From: Synergistaceae bacterium
Lineage (GTDB): Bacteria; Synergistota; Synergistia; Synergistales; Aminobacteriaceae
NCBI GenBank assembly: GCA_009783355.1
Contig: WRHH01000003.1
Coordinates: 52,475 to 116,474 of the forward strand
Reading direction: 5' to 3'
DNA length: 64,000 nt
In this document: positions 53,423 through 61,626 of the stretch, one piece after another
How positions within the stretch are numbered: position 1 is the stretch's first letter
Layout of the letters: the number at the start of each line of letters is the position of its first letter
Notes under the pieces: model-generated
Database searches by the model: none
Seen by the model: only the letters and a program-made list of their open reading frames with translations
Told to the model about the DNA's origin: nothing
Program-made: the position numbers and the translations under genes

Positions 53423-53933
53423 GATAAAACTCCTTCCTGTTTCCAATTTCGTAAACTCCTAATGACCGGGAGTCAAAGTTAATGGCTACCCGTTCCATCC
53501 ATCCGGCCAAATATTCAGCATCAGCATTGCCAATATACAGCAAGCCCAAGTCTGTACGGTTCTTATAACGTGTGTAATGGCGCATTTGTCCGTTTTTAAA
53601 TTTAAGATATATCGTGAGGATGGGAAGCATTCTGTCAAGCAGATTTTTCATTTTGTAGGAGACGAAACCAAGCTTTACTTCTGCGATGAATATTACGCGA
53701 TCTGACTGCAACAGCTTGACAAAGATTTGCTCATGATCATCTTTGATTGAACAAATGCCCGGCGTTTTCAACCAACAGTCATAACATCCAGCGCAACCGC
53801 AGATACTCATGTTATCAGTATAAATTATATCTGTCTCTGTTTCCAAAGCGGATAGCTCTGATATTACGGCGTCGGCTTCTTTGTTGTTTTCAGTGACTGT
53901 GCTGATTATCGTGTATTTCATTACCTGTTTCAT
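53403..53933 (-). CDS. Flavodoxin-like protein with Cys cluster (iron-sulfur flavoprotein type)
   Basis: 176 residues. Contains CGCAGCYDCWLKTPGICSIKDD, the cysteine-rich loop of iron-sulfur flavoproteins and of related NAD(P)H reductases, then DRVIFIAEVKLGFVSYKMKNLLDRM, a flavin loop. Likely an electron-transfer or reductase protein. Its ATG overlaps the ankyrin gene's stop (ATGA), so three genes form one unit. Unlike classic flavodoxins it lacks an obvious N-terminal phosphate loop; TVTENNKEAD may take that place. Confidence 0.75.
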   Translation of the reverse strand: MKQVMKYTIISTVTENNKEADAVISELSALETETDIIYTDNMSICGCAGCYDCWLKTPGICSIKDDHEQIFVKLLQSDRVIFIAEVKLGFVSYKMKNLLDRMLPILTIYLKFKNGQMRHYTRYKNRTDLGLLYIGNADAEYLAGWMERVAINFDSRSLGVYEIGNRKEFYHALGDH

Positions 53934-54271
53934 TTGCTTGCTTCTTCCAACCTCCTGAGCGCTTCGGCGTTTTTGAGATTTTCATTTTCCCTTGCGTAAT
54001 CTATTGCCATTTTCCCGGAGTCATCTTTCACTTTTGGAGCTGTTCCATGGTTTAGAAGTGTTGTTATCACCTCCAGATTGGGATTGATTCGAGCAGCTAA
54101 CATAAGCGGTGTAAGGCCATTATTATTCTTCTCATTGACATCCGCGCCCGCCATTACAAGAGCTGAAATCACTTCAGGATTTGTGTTTCCCCCAGCCGCC
54201 AATATAAGCGGTGACCATCCATAATCACTCCTCGGTAATGAATGATTATGCAGAATAATATTATAATTCAT
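53930..54271 (-). CDS. Ankyrin-repeat protein, possibly a fragment
   Basis: 113 residues with two clear ankyrin repeats (GWSPLILAAGGNTNPEVISALVMAGADVN and GLTPLMLAARINPNLEVITTLLNHG) and half of a third. It is short for an ankyrin protein, has no clear ribosome site and follows an in-frame stop, so it may be the remnant of a longer gene. It overlaps the next gene by four bases. Ankyrin repeats bind proteins; the partner may be one of the two flavoproteins, but this is only an inference from position. Confidence 0.7.
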   Translation of the reverse strand: MNYNIILHNHSLPRSDYGWSPLILAAGGNTNPEVISALVMAGADVNEKNNNGLTPLMLAARINPNLEVITTLLNHGTAPKVKDDSGKMAIDYARENENLKNAEALRRLEEASK

Positions 54272-54561
54272 TCATACAGGCAATGATAGTCCTATCATGC
54301 AGACTGTTGCAACAAACAAGGGCGGTTTGACCGGCTCTCTTTTGTCCTGATATCTACGGGTTGCTATATCGTCATTGCAAGCCGTGTATTCTTGTTGCGC
54401 GGTAATCGCAATAACACATGGAGCTTTGCAATCCAGTTGTTTTATGTTTTGTTTTTTGCCGCAGTTATTTATTTTATTGTATACTGAGTATATAAGGGGC
54501 TCCGGGTGTATTCATGGAACACTGAAAACGGGGAGCTTGCCATGAGAATGTGGGTGAATAG
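54272..54561. other. Intergenic stretch with a possible structured RNA
   Basis: No gene seen. Near 54498-54540 GGCTCC and GGAGC-type arms enclose an inner GTGT/ACAC pair, a two-step hairpin just before the small frame at 54562. It does not match a riboswitch I know. Confidence 0.3.
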
Positions 54562-54699
54562 ATGGGAAAAAAACGTCTGTCACTCCGCCGTAAAAAGCTC
54601 AGAGGCAAGATTACCACCCTCAGCAAGGTATCATATCTTGCCTCTGTTCTTTACTGGCTAACTCGTCTTATCCTCCTTTTGTGGGATAGACGACGTTAG
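54562..54699 (+). CDS. Possible 45-residue basic membrane peptide
   Basis: MGKKRLSLRRKKLRGKIT then a hydrophobic part (VSYLASVLYWLTRLILLLW) ending in DRRR. A very basic start followed by one helix would suit a small membrane or toxin-like peptide. The ribosome site is poor and the codon pattern cannot be judged at this length, so it may not be expressed. Confidence 0.3.
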   Translation: MGKKRLSLRRKKLRGKITTLSKVSYLASVLYWLTRLILLLWDRRR

Positions 54700-54723
54700 C
54701 CGGACGGAGTTAATAGTTTTACC

Positions 54724-54750
54724 GGGGCAGAAACCCCTTTCTTCTGCCCC
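54724..54750. terminator. Hairpin between small peptide and GGGtGRT gene
   Basis: GGGGCAGAA and TTCTGCCCC form a 9-bp stem around a 9-base loop. No T tract follows on either strand, so it may be a terminator of a Rho type or only an RNA structure. Confidence 0.4.
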
Positions 54751-54813
54751 ATATTACCAAATACATTATATATGTCAATACGTACGTACGCAAAGGAAAA
54801 GCCTTTGTCTTTT

Positions 54814-54830
54814 CTCGCCACTCGCCACTA
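54814..54830. repeat. 7-base repeat at the GGGtGRT stop codon
   Basis: CTCGCCA CTCGCCA CTA; on the minus strand TAG TGGCGAG TGGCGAG, beginning with the stop codon itself. AAAAGACAAAGGCTTTT follows, the box seen after other arrays. Confidence 0.65.
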
Positions 54831-55829
54831 TCTTTTCATCGCTTCCTGCACCGCCACCGCGACTGCAACAGAAGCCCCTACCATCGGGTTGTTTCCCATT
54901 CCGATGAGCCCCATCATCTCAACGTGCGCCGGCACTGATGATGAACCTGCGAACTGCGCGTCGCTGTGCATTCTTCCCATCGTGTCGGTCATGCCGTATG
55001 ACGCGGGGCCTGCGGCCATGTTGTCGGGATGCAGCGTGCGGCCTGTCCCGCCTCCTGAGGCCACCGAAAAATACTTCTTTCCGTGTTCCGACGCCCATTT
55101 CTTATAAGTTCCCGCTACCGGATGCTGGAAACGGGTCGGGTTTGTTGAATTTCCGGTAATTGAAACGTCTACCCCTTCATGGATCATTATCGAAACGCCT
55201 TCGCTGACGTCATCGGCGCCGTAAACTTTGACCTTTGCTTTATCGCCTCCCGAGAACTTCTTTTCTTCAATTATATTTAACACGCCTTTTGTGTAGTCGT
55301 ACTCAGTTTCAATAAAAGTAAAGCCGTTGATGCGGCTTATTATGTATGCAGCGTCCTTGCCGAGCCCGTTTAGAATTACTCTCAATGGTTCTGCGCGAAC
55401 TTTATTCGCCGTGCGCGCGATGCCTATAGCGCCTTCAGCAGCGGCAAAAGATTCGTGACCTGCAAGGAAACAAAAACACTTTGTGCTCTCGCCCAAGAGC
55501 ATTGCGGCAAGGTTTCCGTGTCCGAGGCCAACTTCACGCTGCTCGGCTACCGAACCCGGCACGCAGAAAGCTTGCAGACCTATTCCGATTTTCTCCGCAG
55601 CTTCACCCGCGCTATTCACCCCTGACTTTATCGCGATTGCCGCGCCCAAAGTATAAGCCCACACAGCGTTTTCGAACGCTATCTGCTGCACGCCCCTCAC
55701 TATCTTTTCGACATCTATACCTTTGGATACGCATAGTTCCTTCGTGTCTTCAAGGGTCGACAGCCCATGCTTTTTTAGCTCTTCCTCAAGTTTGGCTTTC
55801 CTTCTTTCGTAGCCTTCAAAAGTTATCAT
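54828..55829 (-). CDS. GGGtGRT family protein
   Basis: A 333-residue protein of the family named after its GGGTGRT motif (here SVASGGGTGRTLHPDN), with the conserved end AHVEMMGLIGMGNNPMVGASVAVAVAVQEAMKR. The biochemical function of the family is not known to me; members occur in anaerobes next to a NifU-like scaffold gene, and that is the case here (start 13 bases after the NifU-like stop). It also has FAGHESFAAAEGAIG and cysteines at KCFCFLAG. It may act in iron-sulfur cluster handling. The stop codon is at the edge of a 7-base repeat. Confidence 0.85.
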   Translation of the reverse strand: MITFEGYERRKAKLEEELKKHGLSTLEDTKELCVSKGIDVEKIVRGVQQIAFENAVWAYTLGAAIAIKSGVNSAGEAAEKIGIGLQAFCVPGSVAEQREVGLGHGNLAAMLLGESTKCFCFLAGHESFAAAEGAIGIARTANKVRAEPLRVILNGLGKDAAYIISRINGFTFIETEYDYTKGVLNIIEEKKFSGGDKAKVKVYGADDVSEGVSIMIHEGVDVSITGNSTNPTRFQHPVAGTYKKWASEHGKKYFSVASGGGTGRTLHPDNMAAGPASYGMTDTMGRMHSDAQFAGSSSVPAHVEMMGLIGMGNNPMVGASVAVAVAVQEAMKR

Positions 55830-55842
55830 GCGTGTTCGCCCC

Positions 55843-56535
55843 CTATTCCTTTCGCGGATCGATTACAGTATCCGCCTCGTCAAAACGGCCATAGGTTCCG
55901 ATATTCTTTTCGTAAGCGGTTTTATGGTCGACGCCTTTTCTTATCGCTTCCATCATTTTGCCTAGGTGAACAAATTTATAACCGATTATTTCCTTGTTCA
56001 CATCAAGCGCAAGCTCGGTAACGTACCCTTCGGCCATTTCAAGGTAGCGCACTCCTTTAGCCCTCGTGCTGAACATCGTCCCTATCTGAGAACGAAGCCC
56101 TTTTCCCAAATCTTCAAGCCCCGCGCCAATGGGCAACCCGCCCAATGAGAAAGCGGTTTGAGTGCGTCCATAAGCTATCTGAAGGAAGAGTTCCCTCATC
56201 GCTGTATTTATCGCGTCACATACAAGGTCGGTATTTAGAGCTTCAAGTATGGTCTTTCCCGATAGCGCCTCGGCGGCCATTGCAGCGGAGTGAGTCATCC
56301 CCGAGCAGCCCAATGTCTCGACAAGCGCTTCCTCAATTATTCCGCCTTTCACGTTCAAAGTTAGCTTGCAGGCGCCCTGTTGCGGAGCGCACCAACCTAC
56401 TCCATGAGTAAGCCCTGAAATATCGCCAATCTGCTTTGCCTTAACCCAGCGGCCTTCTTCCGGAATTGGCGCAGGGCCATGTTTGGCGCCTTTAGCGATG
56501 CAGATCATCTCTTCAACTTCTCTTGAGTAATCCAT
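55843..56535 (-). CDS. NifU/SufU-like iron-sulfur cluster scaffold protein
   Basis: A 230-residue protein with a scaffold-like core: HGVGWCAPQQGACKLTLNVKGGIIEEALVETLGCSGMTHSAAMAAEAL. The cysteines in GWCAPQQGAC and LGCSG resemble two of the three ligand sites of IscU-type scaffolds, and a third Cys is in NTDLVCDAI. The C-terminal 100 residues differ from IscU. ATG 56535 (MDYSREVEEM) has GGGG about 9 bases upstream; ATG 56583 lacks a site. It forms a two-gene unit with the GGGtGRT gene. Confidence 0.82.
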   Translation of the reverse strand: MDYSREVEEMICIAKGAKHGPAPIPEEGRWVKAKQIGDISGLTHGVGWCAPQQGACKLTLNVKGGIIEEALVETLGCSGMTHSAAMAAEALSGKTILEALNTDLVCDAINTAMRELFLQIAYGRTQTAFSLGGLPIGAGLEDLGKGLRSQIGTMFSTRAKGVRYLEMAEGYVTELALDVNKEIIGYKFVHLGKMMEAIRKGVDHKTAYEKNIGTYGRFDEADTVIDPRKE

Positions 56536-56738
56536 CAAATCAACCCCTTTATCATTAATATGTATTTTCTGAACATTAGTCATATTAATTATACATCACC
56601 TAATAATTCTAATTTCGGTCGTTTTTATCTTTTACCAAACTCTTTCGTGATACATTACGAGCCTGCCGACTGAAACTCCGCATTTACTTTTACAATAAAG
56701 CCTTGCATTATAAAGTGTTATGATTCCATAATTCCCTA

Positions 56739-56767
56739 TTGATTTTCATGCGATATTGTGTTAAAGT
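56739..56767 (+). promoter_or_regulatory. Predicted promoter of the S15 peptidase gene
   Basis: TTGATT (56739-56744), 17 bases, TAAAGT (56762-56767), 39 bases before the GTG start. Lies in the divergent gap between the NifU-like and S15 genes. Confidence 0.45.
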
Positions 56768-56805
56768 AAAAAATTAAATATAACCTATTTTTAGGAGGGA
56801 TTTTT

Positions 56806-59800
56806 GTGAAAAGCAACAAATTAGTACGTGTAATTTTTATAGCGCTGCTTACCATGACAGTGATTTTATCTGGAATGGCAATTGCAGGAACGCAAACGCA
56901 GCATGAATATGTAGTTTCGCTAATCAAATCCGCAGGCATGAAGGATGCTATGCTGGGTACGCCGGATGATTGCAATTCTCTGGCCCAAAATCTGGGCTTC
57001 TTTGACAACTGGGATTATGACCCCGCAGGTATTGTGACCGATCAGGTCAAAGCGAGCATGGACATTGCCATGGCTGGCGCCTTTGGCGGGCTTCAGGATG
57101 CTCTGAGCAAAAAACCTATGGAGCCTTATTTTGTAAACGGCATGGCGCAGCCAATATTCTATTATGGTAACAATCATTACAATGATACCAGCGGAGAAGG
57201 CGCTATACGTTTTGTTGTCTATGTTGAATCCGATCTGGATACGGATAATGACGGTAAGCTTGATCTGGTTAAGACGCTGGTGCAATTGCCCAGAGCCGCT
57301 CTTGATGGCGCGAAGTTCTCCACGGTTTTTGAAGCGCGCCCATACATAGAAGGCACCAACGGACAGAGCGTCGCAGCGGCTATACAGACCGCCGGAAATG
57401 AATACCTTGCAGCCAATCCCGGCCTCAAACATGAGGATCTGTTCAAAACAGCGACGCCGCGCCTTCGCGCAGGCGAGGCCACCCTCGAAGATATGGTGGC
57501 AAACGCTCATCATACCGACTGGTATTACCGCTACAGCGGCGGCAGCTCCAGCGCCAGCATCAGCCCGGGTACCGGAACAAACGAAACTCAGTACGAAGAC
57601 CTTAACTGGTACGATTACTTCCTCGTGCGCGGCTTCGCCGTTGTTCAGAGCGCAGGTATCGGCTCCGCCGGTTCCGAGGGCTTTGCTACCTGCGGAGCTG
57701 ACGTTGAAGTCAACGCTTTCAGGTGCATTATAGAATGGCTAACCGGAGACCGCAAAGCATATACCGATTTGGTCAGCAATATCGAAATCAAAGCCGATTG
57801 GTCAAACGGCAATGTGGGCATGACCGGGCGCTCCTATGCCGGCACCACCCAGTTCGGCCTTGCCACATCCGGAGTTAAGGGTTTAAAGACCGTTGTGCCC
57901 GTGGCTGGTATAGCGAGCTGGTACGAGTACACAAACAGCCAGGGCGTGGCTAACAGCATACCCTACATCGTCGGCCTTGCGTGGCATGTAAACAGCCGCC
58001 TGGCTTCTCCGACTTGGAGCACAATATATAACAGATATGCCGGTTATTCGCAATTGATGAGACAGCAGGAGACTGCGCTTGTCGGCGACTACGGTCAACA
58101 TTGGGCGTTCCGCGACTACACAGTCGAGAACTGGTTCAGAGATTGGGGCCCCAGCAAAATTCAAATCCCCATACTGCTGGTTCACGGCGCAAACGATGAC
58201 AACGTTCGCCCCAAACAATCCGTACTGATGTATGAGTCGGCTAAGAAAGCCGGCGTTGACGTCAAGTTGATTTGGCACCAGGGCCACCACATGACCCCGA
58301 CCTTCCCCGCAGCCAGCCCTAACGCCACGGACGCAGCCCGCCCCTACTCCATGATGTGCGGCGCCTACACATATGATGAATGGCTCAACTTGTGGTTCAG
58401 CAACTACCTGTACGGTATAGACAACGGCATTAAAGATCTGTTGCCCGGCGTCCTTTCACAGAACAATGTAACCGGCGAATGGGTGTCATATGACAGTTGG
58501 AACAGCGCCAATACTATTGTTCTGAATAACGCTCACCGCGTTAAAACCAGCCCCAGCTTCCAAGCTATGGCTATATCCAAAGCAGTGCGAGAAACACCTA
58601 TTGATTTCAGCGTAGATTTCCCGCTTCTTGACCACACGCCGCTTGACGCCTACAAGAATAAAGCTGCTGCCGATGAAGGAATCATTATGCCGGCGCCCGC
58701 AGTTACAAGAAGCGTATTCACAGCAGCAGCAGCAGAAGACTTAACAGTTATTAACAGCGCTAATGTGAACAACCAATGGCAAAACTTCCTTGATGCTCCT
58801 ACAGCGGGCAGCACGGTGTATCACCTTGAACTTCCTGATGATGTTACAGTCAAGGGCGTTACCAGAGTAAATATAAGAGCAGCCATAAGTTCCGTGGGAG
58901 TAAGCTTAGACGAGCCCCTGAGAATGCACGCTAAACTCGTGGAAGTTGCTGCGCCGGGAACTACACTTAAGTACTTCGGCAGTAATTCTATGGGTTCCAC
59001 CATCAACGTTACTATTGATGTTGCCTCTAAAGACGGAGGATCATGGCAGGGCGGCGGTATAACCAGCCACAACATAGCCAGATTCATTCAAGCGACAACA
59101 GGTACTTATAGGGAAATCGCCAAAGGATGGATGGATTTATCAAACCCGAAGGCAGATTATTACAGCTATACGGCTGACCGCGCAAATCGTATTGTCGCCA
59201 AAGACAGTATAGGCGTGTTCAACGACTACAGCCTTTACCTGCAGCCTGCGATTCACACCGCCACAAAGGGCAATAAACTTGCCCTTATCATCACCACAGG
59301 CGGTACCAACGCTGCGGGTTATACCGGCGGTAACGCCTTCACCTTCACCATCGACAACGATGCGACCAACGTCGTCATTCCTGTGGCAGCTAACGTAGCT
59401 CCAGTAATTACGCTTGACGCTCCGCTCGCTTCTCCTATTACTGTCACTGAGGGAAAAATCACGGAAAGCCTGACGATTGCCGCTAGCGCGACAATGGGAG
59501 CAACTCTCAATTATCAGTGGTTCAGCAACACGACGGATAGCACTGTTGGCGGGACTCCTATTTCCGGCGCGAATGGCGCGAACTTCCCGATACCAACGAC
59601 ACTCAAACCTGGAACTTATTACTATTACTGCGAAGTAAGCGCTGCAGGCGCGGATCCCATACTTTCCAACGTGGTAAAGGTTACGGTAAAATCTGATTCT
59701 GGAACTGGCGGCGATTGCATAGACTGCATCAAGGATGTATTGGAAGATATATGTGAGAACGGCTGTAACACCGGAGTTCCTATGCTGGCTATAGTAGCGC

Positions 59801-59832
59801 TGGCGTGGTTTGCGCTTCGCAGAAAACCATAA
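56806..59832 (+). CDS. Exported S15 (X-Pro dipeptidyl-peptidase) hydrolase with Ig-like domain and sorting tail
   Basis: A 1008-residue surface peptidase. Signal peptide (LVRVIFIALLTMTVILSGMAIAG). The alpha/beta-hydrolase core has nucleophile Ser343 in GMTGRSYAGT, Asp464 or Asp465 in VHGANDDNVRP and His in WHQGHHM (491-495). Before it is a calcium-type LDTDNDGKLD segment. The beta-rich S15 C-terminal domain follows, then an Ig-like domain (about 860-960), and the tail with CIDC, ENGCNTGVP, a hydrophobic helix and RRKP, again a Synergistota sorting signal. It should cut X-Pro dipeptides or act on acyl esters. GTG start with GGAGGG at 7 bases. A terminator follows. Confidence 0.9.
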   Translation: MKSNKLVRVIFIALLTMTVILSGMAIAGTQTQHEYVVSLIKSAGMKDAMLGTPDDCNSLAQNLGFFDNWDYDPAGIVTDQVKASMDIAMAGAFGGLQDALSKKPMEPYFVNGMAQPIFYYGNNHYNDTSGEGAIRFVVYVESDLDTDNDGKLDLVKTLVQLPRAALDGAKFSTVFEARPYIEGTNGQSVAAAIQTAGNEYLAANPGLKHEDLFKTATPRLRAGEATLEDMVANAHHTDWYYRYSGGSSSASISPGTGTNETQYEDLNWYDYFLVRGFAVVQSAGIGSAGSEGFATCGADVEVNAFRCIIEWLTGDRKAYTDLVSNIEIKADWSNGNVGMTGRSYAGTTQFGLATSGVKGLKTVVPVAGIASWYEYTNSQGVANSIPYIVGLAWHVNSRLASPTWSTIYNRYAGYSQLMRQQETALVGDYGQHWAFRDYTVENWFRDWGPSKIQIPILLVHGANDDNVRPKQSVLMYESAKKAGVDVKLIWHQGHHMTPTFPAASPNATDAARPYSMMCGAYTYDEWLNLWFSNYLYGIDNGIKDLLPGVLSQNNVTGEWVSYDSWNSANTIVLNNAHRVKTSPSFQAMAISKAVRETPIDFSVDFPLLDHTPLDAYKNKAAADEGIIMPAPAVTRSVFTAAAAEDLTVINSANVNNQWQNFLDAPTAGSTVYHLELPDDVTVKGVTRVNIRAAISSVGVSLDEPLRMHAKLVEVAAPGTTLKYFGSNSMGSTINVTIDVASKDGGSWQGGGITSHNIARFIQATTGTYREIAKGWMDLSNPKADYYSYTADRANRIVAKDSIGVFNDYSLYLQPAIHTATKGNKLALIITTGGTNAAGYTGGNAFTFTIDNDATNVVIPVAANVAPVITLDAPLASPITVTEGKITESLTIAASATMGATLNYQWFSNTTDSTVGGTPISGANGANFPIPTTLKPGTYYYYCEVSAAGADPILSNVVKVTVKSDSGTGGDCIDCIKDVLEDICENGCNTGVPMLAIVALAWFALRRKP

Positions 59833-59890
59833 AGGGTATATTATTATTTGATACGCTAATGTATCAGCAACAAGAGTATCAGCATTAAAA

Positions 59891-59914
59891 AAACCGCCGC
59901 AAGGCGGTTTTTTT
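59891..59914 (+). terminator. Intrinsic terminator after the S15 peptidase gene
   Basis: AAACCGCC, loop GCAA, GGCGGTTT, then TTTT. An eight-pair stem with a stable tetraloop and T tract, 58 bases after the stop. Confidence 0.92.
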
Positions 59915-60017
59915 ATACATATTTACGTATATAATATGCAATTATATTTTCGCTATATTCCCGTAGTAGATTTGGGAAAAATATTATTGGAAGTCTTATT
60001 TAATAAAGGAGCTTAAT

Positions 60018-61040
60018 ATGAAAAACACCGCCACAACCATGAGTTATGAATCAGCAGGGGTAAACATTGCCGCTGGGGACAATTGGGTCGAAATGATTAA
60101 GAAAATCTCACAAAAGTATTCACGCCCCGCAAATGGAGCAAACAGCGGCATAGGGGGGTTCTCCGGCTTGTATGACATTGGAGGGGGACAATACCTCGCG
60201 GCGTGTAGCGACGGAGTCGGGACGAAGGTCGAGATAGCGAAGGAATACGCGCGCTCCGGGTTCTACCGCGGGCTTGGACAGGACCTTGTGGCAATGTGCG
60301 TGAACGATCTGATAACTTGCGGCGCGAAACCTCTTTTCTTTCTCGACTATATGGCGTGCGGAAAGCTTAATTTACCGCTGTTAAGCGAAATAATGGACGG
60401 GATACTTGCCGCGTGCTCGGAGTGTTCCACTACCCTTCTCGGCGGTGAGACGGCTGAAATGCCGGGAGTCTATTCGGAGACCGGATTTGACCTTGCCGGG
60501 TTCAGCGTCGGAATAGTTCGAGAGGAAAACATAATTAACGGCGCAAAGATAGAGAAAGGGAACTTGCTAATTGGAATTCAGAGTTCCGGGCTTCACAGCA
60601 ACGGCTTCAGCCTCGCGCGAAAAGCTCTTTTGAGCAAAGCCGGACTCTCTTTCTCCCTGAACTCGCATATTGACGGGTATAACGCTCCGCTTGCGGAAGT
60701 CATGCTCGTTCCTACAAAGCTGTACGTAAAGCAAATCACATCCGTATTGGAAAAATACGAGGCGCGGGGAATGGCTCACATTACGGGCGGAGGGCTTGAG
60801 GCGAATTGCATGAGAGTTGTCCCGGAAGGGCTCTCAATAAGAGTCGATTACAGCTCGTGGAAAAGGGAATATATATTTGACCTGGTGGCAAGCGCGGGAG
60901 TGGAAGAGAACGAGATGAGAAGAGTTTTTAACCTCGGTATAGGCTACGTTATTATTGCGGCGGATGATGAAGCCCCAAAGATAATTAATCATCTTGAGGG
61001 GTTGGGAGAGTGTCCAATAATCATCGGAGAAGTAATATAG
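60018..61040 (+). CDS. purM: Phosphoribosylformylglycinamidine cyclo-ligase (AIR synthetase)
   Basis: A 340-residue ATP enzyme forming aminoimidazole ribotide. SDGVGTKVEIAKEY, the CVNDLITCGAKPLFFLDY block, GGETAEMPGVY and GLHSNGFSLARK are all family hallmarks. AAGGAG precedes the ATG. First of three purine genes (purM, purN, purH) with 7-base and then 4-base overlap spacing, so one operon. The other purine genes are not in the window. Confidence 0.96.
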   Translation: MKNTATTMSYESAGVNIAAGDNWVEMIKKISQKYSRPANGANSGIGGFSGLYDIGGGQYLAACSDGVGTKVEIAKEYARSGFYRGLGQDLVAMCVNDLITCGAKPLFFLDYMACGKLNLPLLSEIMDGILAACSECSTTLLGGETAEMPGVYSETGFDLAGFSVGIVREENIINGAKIEKGNLLIGIQSSGLHSNGFSLARKALLSKAGLSFSLNSHIDGYNAPLAEVMLVPTKLYVKQITSVLEKYEARGMAHITGGGLEANCMRVVPEGLSIRVDYSSWKREYIFDLVASAGVEENEMRRVFNLGIGYVIIAADDEAPKIINHLEGLGECPIIIGEVI

Positions 61041-61047
61041 TTTAATT

Positions 61048-61626
61048 ATGACGAAAATAGCGATACTGATATCAGGACGCGGCTCCAATATGGAGGCCAT
61101 AATAAACGCGATAAACAGCGGGAAGCTTAAAGCGGAGGTATGTTTTGTCGGCAGCGACAATAAAAACGCAAAAGGGCTTCAAACCGCACGCGATTTTGGA
61201 TTACAGTCCCTTATGTTTTCATATGGCGAGAAGAATTCATTAAAAGACATTGCGGAAAGCGACCTGTTGCGCGCGCTCCGTGAAAACGGCGCGGAATGGC
61301 TTGTTCTTGCAGGCTACATGAGAATGCTTTCGAAGAGTTTTGTAGAACAAATGGAAGGAAGGATAGTAAATATACATCCCTCCCTGCTGCCATCCTTCAA
61401 GGGAACTCACGCAATAGACGACGCTTTTGAGTTTGGCGTAAAGGTAACCGGCGTTACAATTCACCTTGTCGATGAATTCATGGACAACGGCGCAATCCTT
61501 GCTCAAAGAGCCGTTGAAATAAAAGATGACGACACTATAGAGACTCTTTCTGAACGCATACATGAAATTGAACATGCTCTATATCATGAAACCTTGTCAA
61601 AACTATTTCGTAAAGGAGAAAAATGA
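61048..61626 (+). CDS. purN: Phosphoribosylglycinamide formyltransferase
   Basis: A 192-residue folate enzyme that formylates GAR. ILISGRGSNMEAII binds the phosphate; the catalytic Asn and His are in VNIHPSLLPSFKGTHA and the Asp in HLVDEFMDNG. Seven bases after purM, and its TGA overlaps the purH start. Its ribosome site is weak, which suggests coupling to purM. Confidence 0.95.
   Translation: MTKIAILISGRGSNMEAIINAINSGKLKAEVCFVGSDNKNAKGLQTARDFGLQSLMFSYGEKNSLKDIAESDLLRALRENGAEWLVLAGYMRMLSKSFVEQMEGRIVNIHPSLLPSFKGTHAIDDAFEFGVKVTGVTIHLVDEFMDNGAILAQRAVEIKDDDTIETLSERIHEIEHALYHETLSKLFRKGEK

Noticed and set aside
54498..54540. Match of the nested hairpin to a known riboswitch class
   Set aside because: Checked by eye against fluoride, ZTP and cyclic-di-GMP cores without agreement.
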